From NCBI GenBank assembly GCA_017502975.1, contig JAFVTV010000021.1, forward strand, positions 1-34,130: a stretch of DNA of 34,130 bases, written 5' to 3'. The notes under the pieces were generated by a model, which saw only the letters and a list, made by a program, of their open reading frames with translations, had not been told where the DNA came from and made no database searches. Positions 7,916-15,888 of this stretch are shown here, in pieces (the first letter of the stretch is position 1; each line of letters starts with the position of its first letter). Made by a program: the position numbers and the translations under genes. The DNA comes from Clostridia bacterium (GTDB taxonomy: Bacteria > Bacillota > Clostridia > Oscillospirales > CAG-272).

Positions 7916-7934
7916 GTAAAAAAGGAGGCGCTCC

Positions 7935-8936
7935 ATGGCATACTTTTTGCAATTTCTTGGTGGAATTTCATTTTTTCTGTACGGCATGAGTGTCATGAGT
8001 AAAAGCCTGCGCGAAACAACGGGCAGCAAAATGGAGGCGGTGCTTGCGCGCATGTGCCGCACGCCCCTGCGAGGGGTGATATTTGGCGCATTGGTTACAG
8101 CGGCGATCCAATCCTCCAGCGCTACAACGGTGATGGTGGTTGGGTTTGTGAATGCAAGAATGATGACGCTTCAACATGCGGTGGGTGTTATTATGGGCGC
8201 CAATCTTGGCACGACCGTGACGGCATGGCTTCTTTCCCTTTCCGGTGTTTCGGGCAATGCACCGCTCTTAAGCATCCTAAAGCCCGCGGCGCTCTCACCT
8301 TTGTTGGCTGCTACAGGTGTGATCCTGCTGCTTGCTTGCAAGCAGCAAAAATTACAGCATATCGGCACAGGCCTTTGCGGCTTTGGCATTTTGTTTGCAG
8401 GCATGCAGGCGATGAGCAACGCAGTTGCTCCGCTTGCCGAAAACCCTGATTTCAGCCGTGTTCTAACACTTTTTCAAAATCCCGTAGCAGGTATTTTAGC
8501 GGGTGCGGTGCTTACCGCAATTATCCAATCATCTTCGGCATCTATTGGTATTTTGCAGGCGCTTACCGCCACAGGTGCCGTAAGGCTTGGCGTGGCGGTG
8601 CCCATTATCATGGGGCAAAACATCGGCACCTGCGTGACGGCGTTGCTCTCCGGCATCGGTACAGAACGCAATGCCAAGCGCGCCGCCTTTGTGCACTTAT
8701 ATTTTAATGTGGCAGGTACTGTTATTTTGTTGCTTGTTTTTTGCTTGCTACAATTTTTTGGGGTGCTATCAGCGGATCTTTTGATGAATGAGGGGGGCGT
8801 GGCGCTGCTGCACACGGTGTTTAACGTAGCCACCACCGCAATCCTGTTGCCCTTTTATAAAATCCTGCTGGGTGCGGCAATTGCAACCGTGCCCGATGCG
8901 TGCGTCGAGGATGCAGAAAATAAGAAAATCATATAA
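7935..8936 (+). CDS. Na/Pi-cotransporter family membrane protein (short form)
   Basis: The 333-aa protein is highly hydrophobic with about eight membrane segments. It has the two inverted-repeat signatures of the Na+/phosphate symporter family (PF02690): QSSSATT (59-65) and QSSSAS (198-203), each followed by a small-residue helix, plus the paired motifs MGANLGTTVTA and MGQNIGTCVTA. Many relatives carry a C-terminal PhoU-like domain and reach about 550 aa; this one ends after the membrane part, like B. subtilis YqeW. The expected role is sodium-dependent phosphate import or export. No pst or pho genes are nearby. The start is supported by AAGGAGG nine bases upstream. Confidence 0.9.
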   Translation: MAYFLQFLGGISFFLYGMSVMSKSLRETTGSKMEAVLARMCRTPLRGVIFGALVTAAIQSSSATTVMVVGFVNARMMTLQHAVGVIMGANLGTTVTAWLLSLSGVSGNAPLLSILKPAALSPLLAATGVILLLACKQQKLQHIGTGLCGFGILFAGMQAMSNAVAPLAENPDFSRVLTLFQNPVAGILAGAVLTAIIQSSSASIGILQALTATGAVRLGVAVPIIMGQNIGTCVTALLSGIGTERNAKRAAFVHLYFNVAGTVILLLVFCLLQFFGVLSADLLMNEGGVALLHTVFNVATTAILLPFYKILLGAAIATVPDACVEDAENKKII

Positions 8937-9024
8937 ACTAAAAATAAAAGTCCAAAAAATGGCATAATTTTAAATTGTCACATAAAAAAATAGAAATATA
9001 TTAGTAAAAAATTGGAAAAATATA

Positions 9025-9053
9025 TTGACAAGTTGGAAACTCTGCGATATACT
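9025..9053 (+). promoter_or_regulatory. Sigma-A promoter of the HTH-HATPase-STAS gene
   Basis: TTGACA (9025-9030), a 17-bp spacer and TATACT (9048-9053). The ribosome site GGAGG follows at about 9075-9079, before the ATG at 9088. Confidence 0.85.
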
Positions 9054-9087
9054 GTGATTACTGCTATGCGCCGCGGAGGATCATGTT

Positions 9088-10104
9088 ATGAAAAAGAGTG
9101 AAAGATTGCTTGCCGAAAAATATTTGCTGCAACGCATTTTTGAGGAGGATCCCGATTTTGTAGATAAAACGATGGAGGCGTTTTCGCTTTCGCGTTCTAC
9201 TGTTTATAATTATATCAATCGCTTGCAGGATGCGGGTGAGCTTGAGCGTGTAGGCGGCTCCATGCCCTATCGCCTGCTCTATCACACCACTCGCTTTACC
9301 ATTGATACCTCAAAAGAGCGATCAGAGGATCGCATTTACAACCGTGATATCGCCCCCTTGCTTGAGGAGCTGCCCTTTGGTGTGCAAAAGATCTGGCGCT
9401 ATGCCATAACCGCGATGCTCAATAATGCAATGGAGCACGCACGCGCTTCGGCGATCGTATGTGTAGTCAATCGCAGTCGCCTTTCTACCATTGTGGGTGT
9501 GCTTGATAACGGTATTGGTATATTCCGCCGTATTCAGCAGGAGCAGCGTGAGGCAACCGGTGAGCTGATTACCGCTGCTGAGGCAGCATCGCTTCTTTAT
9601 GCGGGTGGCTATACCACCGCGCCCGAGGCACACGCAGGGCAGGGAATCTTCTTTGCCTCGCGTCTTATGGATCATTTTGCGATCCGTTCGGATATGCAAC
9701 TCTTTACCCCCAATGCCGAGGATGCGGAGGATGAGGGAGTGGGAGAGCGCTTCCGCGGTACTGCGGTGCAAATGGCGCTTTCCAATGATACCACGCGCGA
9801 TCTTGGTGAGATCATGGCGCGCTATATCGACCCTGAGGAGGGATTTGTGCGTACCGAGATCCCTATGTCGCGTATTTTTGGCGGCGGCTATCCTGTTTCT
9901 CGCTCCGAGGCGCGTCGCCTTGGCGAAATGCTTGAGGGCTTTGCCGTGGCTGAGCTTGATTTTGCCGGCATAGAGGAGATCGGCCCTGATTTTGCGCATG
10001 AGTTGTTTTCCGTCATTGCGCGTGCAAATCCTGAGCTTTATTTAAAACCGATCAACACCAGCGATGCCGTTGCTGCGGCGATACGCCGCGCCGAGCGCGC
10101 TTGA
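9088..10104 (+). CDS. Fusion regulator: HTH, GHKL ATPase and STAS-like (DUF4325) domain
   Basis: Three parts are visible in 338 aa. Residues about 20-60 form a winged-helix-like HTH (SLSRSTVYNYINRLQDAGEL). Residues about 100-250 are a GHKL ATP-binding fold, with an N-box (AMLNNAMEHA, 109-118), DNGIGI (140-145) and GQGIFFAS (184-191). Residues about 275-335 (FAVAELDFAGIEEIGPDFAH) look like the STAS-like DUF4325 domain. There are no membrane segments, so it is cytosolic. The architecture puts DNA binding, an anti-sigma-kinase-like ATPase and an anti-anti-sigma-like domain in one chain. The target is unknown; neighbours are unrelated. It has its own promoter and shares a terminator with ldh. An ATG at 9082 is out of frame and stops at once, so 9088 is the start. 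Confidence 0.8.
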   Translation: MKKSERLLAEKYLLQRIFEEDPDFVDKTMEAFSLSRSTVYNYINRLQDAGELERVGGSMPYRLLYHTTRFTIDTSKERSEDRIYNRDIAPLLEELPFGVQKIWRYAITAMLNNAMEHARASAIVCVVNRSRLSTIVGVLDNGIGIFRRIQQEQREATGELITAAEAASLLYAGGYTTAPEAHAGQGIFFASRLMDHFAIRSDMQLFTPNAEDAEDEGVGERFRGTAVQMALSNDTTRDLGEIMARYIDPEEGFVRTEIPMSRIFGGGYPVSRSEARRLGEMLEGFAVAELDFAGIEEIGPDFAHELFSVIARANPELYLKPINTSDAVAAAIRRAERA

Positions 10105-10112
10105 TTACATTG

Positions 10113-10155
10113 AAAATGCCGTTGACCGCTCCTTTTGAGCAGCCAACGGCATTTT
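10113..10155. terminator. Bidirectional terminator between the HATPase gene and ldh
   Basis: A twelve-base perfect stem, AAAATGCCGTTG/CAACGGCATTTT (10113-10124, 10144-10155), encloses an inner gctc/gagc stem. A and T runs on both sides let it stop both convergent genes. Confidence 0.9.
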
Positions 10156-10156
10156 A

Positions 10157-11110
10157 TTATCTTTTTTGAAGTGTAAGACTGTTTAAAACATCTGTGATCT
10201 GGGCGGCTGAGGCGTGTAGCAGCTGCTCTTCTTTTGGGGAGAGCGGCATATCAAGCACACGTATAATACCCGATCTTCCGACAACCGCAGGCAGACTGAT
10301 GCAGATCTCTCCCAGCCCGTAGTGCCCATTTGCCAGCACCGATACCGGCAGGATAGCATCCTCGTCACGCACAATGGCGGTTACGATGCGACGTACAGCC
10401 TCGGCAATGGCATAATAGGTAGCGCCCTTGGCGCGGATAATACCGTATGCCGCATCGCGTACCTCAACAAACAGGCGTTGCAGATCGTTGTCGCTTAAAA
10501 TATTCGACCCGTTCTCGCAAAAGCTGTTAAGATCCACACCCGAAATGTTGGCACTGCTGTAGACGGGCAGCTCGCTGTCACCGTGCTCGCCAATGATAAA
10601 GGCGTGCACGTTTCGGCTATCCACCCCAACGCGCTTGCCAAGCAGATATTTCAGGCGCGCCGTATCAAGCACCGTACCTGACCCGATCACACGCGAGGAG
10701 GGGAACCCCGAAACGCGGCGCGTGACCTCGGTAAGCACATCAACGGGATTGGTTACCACAAGTAAAATGCATTCGGTATTATAGTTGCAAATTTGCTCGA
10801 TAATGGTGCTGAAAACACGGGTGTTGGCGCGCACTAAGTCAAGCCTTGTTTCGCCGGGCTTTTGCGCCGCGCCCGCGGTAATGATCACCAAGCCGGCATT
10901 TGCAAGGTCCTTGTAGTCGCCCGCATAGATCTCCATCGGTGCCAAAAAGGGCAGACCGTGATTGAGATCAGCCGCCTCGCCCGTAGCGCGCTCGCGATTG
11001 ATGTCGATCAATACCATTTCCGAAAAAAGCCCGCTTTTCATCAGGGAAAAGGCAGTACTTGCCCCCACGTTCCCCACACCCACAATGCCGCATTTTCTGA
11101 TATCCGTCAT
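10157..11110 (-). CDS. ldh: L-lactate dehydrogenase
   Basis: The 317-aa protein catalyses NADH-dependent pyruvate to L-lactate reduction in the cytosol, regenerating NAD+ in fermentation. Visible are the NAD loop GVGNVG (11-16), the substrate loop AAQKPGETR with Gln83, which marks lactate rather than malate dehydrogenase (Arg there), Arg89, Asp149/Arg152, and the catalytic His176 in IGEHGDSE. Length fits the family. The ribosome site AGGAGG lies eight bases before the ATG. The gene stands alone, ending at the shared terminator. I found no convincing sigma-A promoter or Rex operator in the upstream gap, though a TTGTTA half-like element is near 11211. Confidence 0.95.
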   Translation of the reverse strand: MTDIRKCGIVGVGNVGASTAFSLMKSGLFSEMVLIDINRERATGEAADLNHGLPFLAPMEIYAGDYKDLANAGLVIITAGAAQKPGETRLDLVRANTRVFSTIIEQICNYNTECILLVVTNPVDVLTEVTRRVSGFPSSRVIGSGTVLDTARLKYLLGKRVGVDSRNVHAFIIGEHGDSELPVYSSANISGVDLNSFCENGSNILSDNDLQRLFVEVRDAAYGIIRAKGATYYAIAEAVRRIVTAIVRDEDAILPVSVLANGHYGLGEICISLPAVVGRSGIIRVLDMPLSPKEEQLLHASAAQITDVLNSLTLQKR

Positions 11111-11254
11111 GTTGTATGCCTCCTATAAATCGTGCTTTTATTCTTCTCAAAAAGGTATTTTTTATACCCCCATATCTAAGATGTGATGTAAAATTTCGCG
11201 TAACGCTATAACAATTTTGCGTTTTTTCTGTAAATAACAGTTATATCGGTTAAG

Positions 11255-11737
11255 CTATGAGTTTTCAAAGCGATTCAGCATCCCGCGCAGTGCCAAAGCG
11301 TGCTCCTCCTCCTCTTGGGCGATAGCCAAGAGCATATTGGCGATCGATCTTGTGGGGGCGTTTGTTGACAAGCGGTGGTATTCTTTCGCACTCTTTTCCT
11401 CCTCGTTTATTTTTTCGTGCATCATCTGCCGCGCGAGGTGGGATGCTTCGGTTGTGGCGTCAAAGCCAAGGTGTATCGGCTCTTGGCGCAAGCGGGTGTT
11501 GAGCGCGGGCGCTACACCAAGATGTAAAAGCAGTTGCCCCAGCTGCTCGTAATGTGAGATCTCTACTCGCGCGATTTCATCGAACAGCTTTGTAACTGCG
11601 GGCAGATAGGGCGCCAGCGTCATAGCACCCTGTACGTATGTCGTCATGGCTTGCAGTTCTCCCACAAAGGCGCGATAGACGTCCCGTGCAAACGTATTGT
11701 TTTGCGGTATGCGGCTCTCAAAGCGTGCTTTTTCCAT
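11255..11737 (-). CDS. Ferritin-like diiron-fold protein
   Basis: The protein is 160 aa from the ATG at 11737. The start is chosen because AAGGGGGG lies just before it; an upstream in-frame ATG at 11764 adds only MKDIIKGGI. Four helices carry carboxylate and histidine ligands: GELQAMTTYVQ (first Glu), EIARVEISHYEQ (ExxH), EEEKSAKEYHRL, and IAQEEEEHALAL (ExxxH). This is the di-metal pattern of rubrerythrin, ferritin or Mn-catalase-like proteins, without rubredoxin cysteines. Possible roles are peroxide defence, iron handling or spore coat; sequence alone does not decide. The 5' gap holds TATACT (minus strand, about 11776-11771) but no clear -35. Confidence 0.75.
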   Translation of the reverse strand: MEKARFESRIPQNNTFARDVYRAFVGELQAMTTYVQGAMTLAPYLPAVTKLFDEIARVEISHYEQLGQLLLHLGVAPALNTRLRQEPIHLGFDATTEASHLARQMMHEKINEEEKSAKEYHRLSTNAPTRSIANMLLAIAQEEEEHALALRGMLNRFENS

Positions 11738-11803
11738 AATACCCCCCTTAATGATATCTTTCACAACAGTATATGCGGAGAAATTTTAAAATGTGTAAAA
11801 TAA

Positions 11804-11829
11804 AAAAGACCGCCACGTGGCGGTCTTTT
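11804..11829. terminator. Palindromic terminator downstream of typA
   Basis: A perfect palindrome, AAAAGACCGCC-ACGT-GGCGGTCTTTT, is flanked by A and T runs. It lies 10 bp beyond the typA stop codon and terminates typA on the minus strand before the ferritin-like gene. Confidence 0.9.
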
Positions 11830-11838
11830 CTTTAGTAT

Positions 11839-13677
11839 TTATGCTTTTTGCATGGCGCGGCGGATGCGCATTGTTTCCTTCATACGTAACTCTGTATTTA
11901 GAATTTTTTTGCGCAGGCGGATGGATTTGGGTGTTACCTCAATGAGCTCATCATCGGTGATAAACTCAATGGCTTCCTCCAGCGTAAAGATCACGGGCGG
12001 TGTGAGAAGCAGCTTTTCATCAGCACCTGCCGAGCGAATGGCAGTCAACTTCTTTTCAGCACAGGGGTTGACGGCAATGTCATCATTTTTGGGGTTCATG
12101 CCAACGATCATGCCTTCATATACCTTCGTTTGCGGACCTACAAACAAATTACCGCGCTCCTGCGTGTGGAAAAGTCCGTAGCGCGTGGTCTCACCGTCAC
12201 AGGATGCCACCAGTGCACCGGTAAAGCGCATGGGGATCTCACCGCGGTAGGGCTGATAGCTATCAAACAGCGTGTTGATCACGCCCTCTCCGTGGGTGGC
12301 GGTGAGGAACTCGGAGCGATAACCGATCAGGCAACGGGAGGGAATGAGATATTCGATACGTGTGCGGTCACCAATGGGATGCATTTCAAGCAGGTCGCCT
12401 TTGCGCTGCCCAAGCTTTTCCACAACGGGACCGACGTATTCAAGCGGCACGTCAAGCGTTACCTTTTCCATGGGCTCGCATTTTACACCGTCGATCTCCT
12501 TGAAGAGCACGCGCGGGTTGGAGCAGCAAAGCTCGTAGCCCTCACGACGCATATTTTCAATGAGAATGGAGAGGTGCATCTCACCTCTGCCTGCCACCTT
12601 AAACTCATCGGTGGTGTCGCCGTCTGCCACGCGCAGCGATACGTCACGCATCGTTTCGCGATACAGGCGCTCGCGCAGTTGGCGAGAGGTGACAAATTTG
12701 CCCTCCTTGCCAGCCAAGGGGCTGCTGTTTACGGCAAAGGTCATTTCCATGGTGGGCTCGCTGACCTTTACAAACTCCAAGGGTTCGGGGTTTGTTGTTG
12801 CGGTAATGGTGTCGCCAATGGTGATAGAGGCAGCGCCCGAGAAGCAAACGATATCACCCATGCGTGCGCTTTCCACGGGCACACGCGTGAGGCCGTCGAT
12901 CTGATAGATCGAAACGATCTTGGTGCGCTTGGGATTTTCGCCCGAATGGTAGTTGCAAATAAGCGCATCCTGATTTTGCTTTAACACACCGCGCTCAATG
13001 CGACCGATGCCGATGCGTCCCACGTAATCGTTGTAGTCGATAGAGGATACCAAAAGCTGAAGGCCGCCCTCGTCGTCACCCTCAGGCGCGGGAATATAGT
13101 CAAGAATGGTATCGAAAAGAGGGGTAAGATCGGTGCCTTCTACATCAGCCTCACGGGATGCGGTGCCCGCACGTCCCGAGCAGTAAAGAATGGGGCTGTC
13201 AAGCTGCTCATCGGAGGCATTAAGGTCGATCAGAAGCTCAAGCACCTCATCCTCTACCTCGCCAAGACGTGCATCGGGCTTGTCTATTTTGTTGATCACC
13301 ACGATCACGCGGTGGTTTAGCTCAAGTGCACGCTGCAGCACAAAACGCGTTTGGGGCATGGGGCCTTCAGCTGCATCCACAAGCAAGATTACGCCGTTTA
13401 CCATTTTCAGCACGCGCTCTACCTCTCCGCCAAAATCGGCGTGGCCGGGGGTATCTACAATATTGATTTTTACATCCTTGTAGTGTACAGCGGTATTTTT
13501 TGCTAAAATGGTAATGCCGCGCTCCTTTTCAATGTCACCCGAGTCCATAACGCGGGTCACGGTCTCCTGATTCTCACGGTAAATGCCACCCTGCTTTAGC
13601 ATTTGGTCAACCAGCGTGGTCTTGCCGTGGTCAACGTGGGCGATAATGGCAATATTGCGTAAATCTTCACGGATCAT
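11839..13677 (-). CDS. typA: Translational GTPase TypA/BipA
   Basis: The 612-aa protein has the typical length of TypA/BipA, a ribosome-binding GTPase related to EF-G that helps 50S assembly and stress or cold growth. G1 is AHVDHGKTT (13-21), followed by the switch I region ERGITI, G3 DTPGHADFGG and G4 NKIDKPDAR; the C-terminal half has the BipA-specific region (GEGVINTLFDSYQPY, RGNLFVGPQTKVYEG). The ribosome site AAAGGAGAG precedes the ATG. Transcription comes from a strong promoter at 13715-13743 and ends at the palindrome. The gene is single, divergent from the PHP gene. Confidence 0.98.
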   Translation of the reverse strand: MIREDLRNIAIIAHVDHGKTTLVDQMLKQGGIYRENQETVTRVMDSGDIEKERGITILAKNTAVHYKDVKINIVDTPGHADFGGEVERVLKMVNGVILLVDAAEGPMPQTRFVLQRALELNHRVIVVINKIDKPDARLGEVEDEVLELLIDLNASDEQLDSPILYCSGRAGTASREADVEGTDLTPLFDTILDYIPAPEGDDEGGLQLLVSSIDYNDYVGRIGIGRIERGVLKQNQDALICNYHSGENPKRTKIVSIYQIDGLTRVPVESARMGDIVCFSGAASITIGDTITATTNPEPLEFVKVSEPTMEMTFAVNSSPLAGKEGKFVTSRQLRERLYRETMRDVSLRVADGDTTDEFKVAGRGEMHLSILIENMRREGYELCCSNPRVLFKEIDGVKCEPMEKVTLDVPLEYVGPVVEKLGQRKGDLLEMHPIGDRTRIEYLIPSRCLIGYRSEFLTATHGEGVINTLFDSYQPYRGEIPMRFTGALVASCDGETTRYGLFHTQERGNLFVGPQTKVYEGMIVGMNPKNDDIAVNPCAEKKLTAIRSAGADEKLLLTPPVIFTLEEAIEFITDDELIEVTPKSIRLRKKILNTELRMKETMRIRRAMQKA

Positions 13678-13714
13678 AAGCTTCTCTCCTTTTTAAATGT
13701 CTAAACAACATTTT

Positions 13715-13743
13715 ATTATAGCATAAAAAATTATATTTGCCAA
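13715..13743 (-). promoter_or_regulatory. Sigma-A promoter of typA
   Basis: On the minus strand, TTGGCA (13743-13738), a 17-bp spacer and TATAAT (13720-13715), about 40 bp from the typA start. Confidence 0.85.
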
Positions 13744-13840
13744 GGGGAGAAGCGTGATTTTTGCGTGATTTTTGTGAAATCTTGTAAGCAGGAGGTGCTG
13801 CCGCCAACTGACAAATATGCCGCTTTTTGTCACAGTAGGC

Positions 13841-13869
13841 TTGACTTTTCTTTGAAAAGTCCGTATAAT
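13841..13869 (+). promoter_or_regulatory. Promoter of the PHP gene with palindrome in the spacer
   Basis: TTGACT (13841-13846), a 17-bp spacer and TATAAT (13864-13869). The inverted repeat GACTTTTC-TTT-GAAAAGTC (13843-13861) overlaps the end of the -35 element and fills nearly all of the spacer, an ideal place for a repressor. The operator function is inferred. Confidence 0.75.
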
Positions 13870-13901
13870 GAGGGAGAATTTTACAACAAGGAAGTGGCGT
13901 A

Positions 13902-14795
13902 ATGTACATAGATATGTTTGGGAAAAAGCGTATGAAATTGGGATTGCATCAGCATACCACACGCTCCGACGGCATACTCTCGCCTGAGGCTGTTGCCGCA
14001 CTTTACCGTGATGCAGGCTACGATGCCATTGCTCTGACCGATCACTGGATATACGGCGAGGCGGATACGATCTCGGGACTGCCAATTCTCCCCGGCGCAG
14101 AGTACCATGTTGGTGCACGTGATGCGGGAATGGGGATTTACCATATTGTTTGCTTGTTTGCCGACCGTGCTCCCGCACTTGACCGAGCCACGCATTTCGG
14201 CAAGCTCAAGGCACAGAAGCTGATCGATGCCATTCATGAGGCCGGTGGGCTTGCCATTCTCGCGCACCCGGCCTGGTCCCTCAATACTACCGAGAACGTT
14301 CGGGCGCTGAAGGGCCTTGACGGGGTAGAGATCTTCAATACCGTTTCGCGCAATACCGCGCGTGACGATGCGTCGCTCCTGGTCGATCTTTATGCTACAG
14401 ACGGAATGTATTTTCCGCTCCTCGCCTGTGACGATTTTCATCATAATGACCACACCAGTGCCACGGGCATCGAGCCCACCGCCTGCATCATGCTTGAGTG
14501 CGAGTCGCTTGCCCCTGCGGCTTTGAAGCAAGCGTTTCTCGAAAGGCGTTATTACGCTTCGACGGGCCCCGAGATCCATTTAAGGCGTGAGGGGGACATC
14601 TTCATCGTTGATTGCTCGCCCGCCCAAAGAGTTTGCTTTCACAGCAATAGCGTCAGCTCGCGCGGTGGGCGCACGCAGCTTGGCGAAAATATCACGCATG
14701 CCACCTATTGCCGTCAGGATTGTGAGCGTTATATACGCGCATCCGTCACCGACAGTGAGGGACGCATGGCTTGGAGTCAAATTATTTCGGTTTGA
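13902..14795 (+). CDS. PHP-domain metal-dependent phosphoesterase
   Basis: The 297-aa cytosolic protein carries the PHP metal-binding set: HQHTTRSDG (H16, H18), TDHW (D47, H48), GAEYH (E67, H69), AHPAW (H122) and CDDFH (D177/D178, H180). The family hydrolyses phosphate mono- or diesters (for example 3',5'-bisphosphonucleotides, histidinol phosphate or 5' RNA ends) using a trinuclear metal site. The C-terminal 80 residues look like a beta-rich accessory segment. The exact substrate is unknown. The DegV gene starts 40 bp downstream in the same direction with no terminator between, so the two are probably one operon. It is one of three PHP genes in this window. Confidence 0.8.
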   Translation: MYIDMFGKKRMKLGLHQHTTRSDGILSPEAVAALYRDAGYDAIALTDHWIYGEADTISGLPILPGAEYHVGARDAGMGIYHIVCLFADRAPALDRATHFGKLKAQKLIDAIHEAGGLAILAHPAWSLNTTENVRALKGLDGVEIFNTVSRNTARDDASLLVDLYATDGMYFPLLACDDFHHNDHTSATGIEPTACIMLECESLAPAALKQAFLERRYYASTGPEIHLRREGDIFIVDCSPAQRVCFHSNSVSSRGGRTQLGENITHATYCRQDCERYIRASVTDSEGRMAWSQIISV

Positions 14796-14835
14796 TTTTA
14801 AGATTATGTTAAGTAAAAACAAGGGAAGTTAAATT

Positions 14836-15693
14836 ATGAGTGTTAAAATTATTGTAGATTCTGCTTCCGATATTAAAGTAGAAGTGGCAAAAGAGCAGGG
14901 TGTTTTGCTTGCGTCCTTGAAAACTGTTTTGGCGGGCGTGGAATACCGTGACGGTATTGATATCACCCCCGATGCTTTTTACGATAAGCTGCAAGCCAAT
15001 AAGGAGCTCGCGCGCACCAGTCAGGTTAATGTAGGTGAGTTTAACGCGCTTTTCGAGGAGGCTGTAAAAGAGGGTGACGAGGTGCTGGTTATTACCATAT
15101 CTTCGGGGCTTTCGGGCACTTACCAAAGCGCATCGATTGCTGCTGCCGCGTATCCCGATAAGGTGTTTTTGGTGGATAGCCTTTCGGCTACTGCGGGCGA
15201 GCAGATTCTGATCGCGCATGCCATTGCATTGCGTGATGCAGGCAAGTCAGCTGCCGAAATTTGTGCCGAGCTGAATGAATTGCGCAAAAAGGCACGCCTT
15301 TTTTTGCGCGTACAGACCCTCGAGTATTTAAAGCGCGGCGGACGTGTTTCAAAAACAGCTGCTTTTGTTGGTGGTATGCTTCATTTTATGCCTGTTCTTA
15401 CCCTCAACGGCGAGGGCAAGCTTGAAACTGTTGGAAAAGCGCGCGGCGTTCGCATGAGTCACAAGATGATGAACGATGCGGTCAAGGCGGCAGGCGGAAT
15501 CGATTTTTCCTATCCCGTTGCCATTACCTATGCGGGCGACCTCAGTGACGGTACGGTAAAGGCGTATCTTGCGGATAGCAAGGAGATCTTTGGTGAGAAT
15601 GAAAAGGGGATCATGATCGGTCAGCTTGGCTGCGTGATCGGCACGCACACGGGTCCTGGAGCCATTGTTTTGTCCTTTATCCCCAAAGCCTAA
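14836..15693 (+). CDS. DegV family fatty acid-binding protein
   Basis: The 285-aa protein has DegV (PF02645) features: DSASDI (8-13) near the start, the conserved ARTSQVN, ISSGLSGTYQSA (about 87-98), a middle EYLKRGGR, and the C-terminal GTHTGPGAIVLSF. The family binds fatty acids and in Firmicutes includes FakB, which presents them to the kinase FakA for phosphorylation. No fakA-like DAK kinase is in the window. It follows the PHP gene by 40 bp with ribosome site AGGGAAG. Only a weak, unclear end of transcription lies before the glp promoter. Confidence 0.93.
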   Translation: MSVKIIVDSASDIKVEVAKEQGVLLASLKTVLAGVEYRDGIDITPDAFYDKLQANKELARTSQVNVGEFNALFEEAVKEGDEVLVITISSGLSGTYQSASIAAAAYPDKVFLVDSLSATAGEQILIAHAIALRDAGKSAAEICAELNELRKKARLFLRVQTLEYLKRGGRVSKTAAFVGGMLHFMPVLTLNGEGKLETVGKARGVRMSHKMMNDAVKAAGGIDFSYPVAITYAGDLSDGTVKAYLADSKEIFGENEKGIMIGQLGCVIGTHTGPGAIVLSFIPKA

Positions 15694-15766
15694 TGCTTGC
15701 CGTAGAGTGAAAGAGAAACTGTATTGGAAGGGCATTGTTTTTGAGGTGTTATTTTTCAAAAAACGC

Positions 15767-15795
15767 TTGACAATCAAACTGCATTAATGTATAAT
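15767..15795 (+). promoter_or_regulatory. Consensus promoter of the glp operon
   Basis: TTGACA (15767-15772), a 17-bp spacer and TATAAT (15790-15795), a perfect sigma-A promoter. Transcription should start near 15801-15802, directly at the first arm of the leader hairpin. Confidence 0.9.
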
Positions 15796-15799
15796 AAAA

Positions 15800-15862
15800 T
15801 TTGCATGGAGAAATGGAGATGCAAAAGTACGCTACCCTAAGTGTACCTTTGCATCTTTTTTT
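15800..15862 (+). promoter_or_regulatory. Transcription attenuator leader of the glp operon (probable GlpP target)
   Basis: A terminator-like hairpin is formed by GATGCAAAAGTAC (15818-15830) and GTACCTTTGCATC (15843-15855), with one A-C mismatch and seven Ts after it (15856-15862). Its left arm overlaps ATGCAAA (15819-15825), which can instead pair with TTTGCAT at 15800-15806, right at the transcript start. The two folds exclude each other, as in classical attenuators. GlpP, encoded next, is known in Bacillus to bind glp leader RNA with glycerol-3-phosphate and allow readthrough, so autoregulation is a natural inference. Confidence 0.65.
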
Positions 15863-15888
15863 GCCTATTTTAATACGGAGGAGTAAGT

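Noticed and set aside
11111-11254. A Rex operator before ldh
   Set aside because: Only one half-like TTGTTA is present; the second half of the TTGTTAA-N4-TTAACAA pattern is missing.
12130-12984. A 284-codon plus-strand frame opposite typA
   Set aside because: typA is certain on the minus strand; the plus frame is its antisense shadow.
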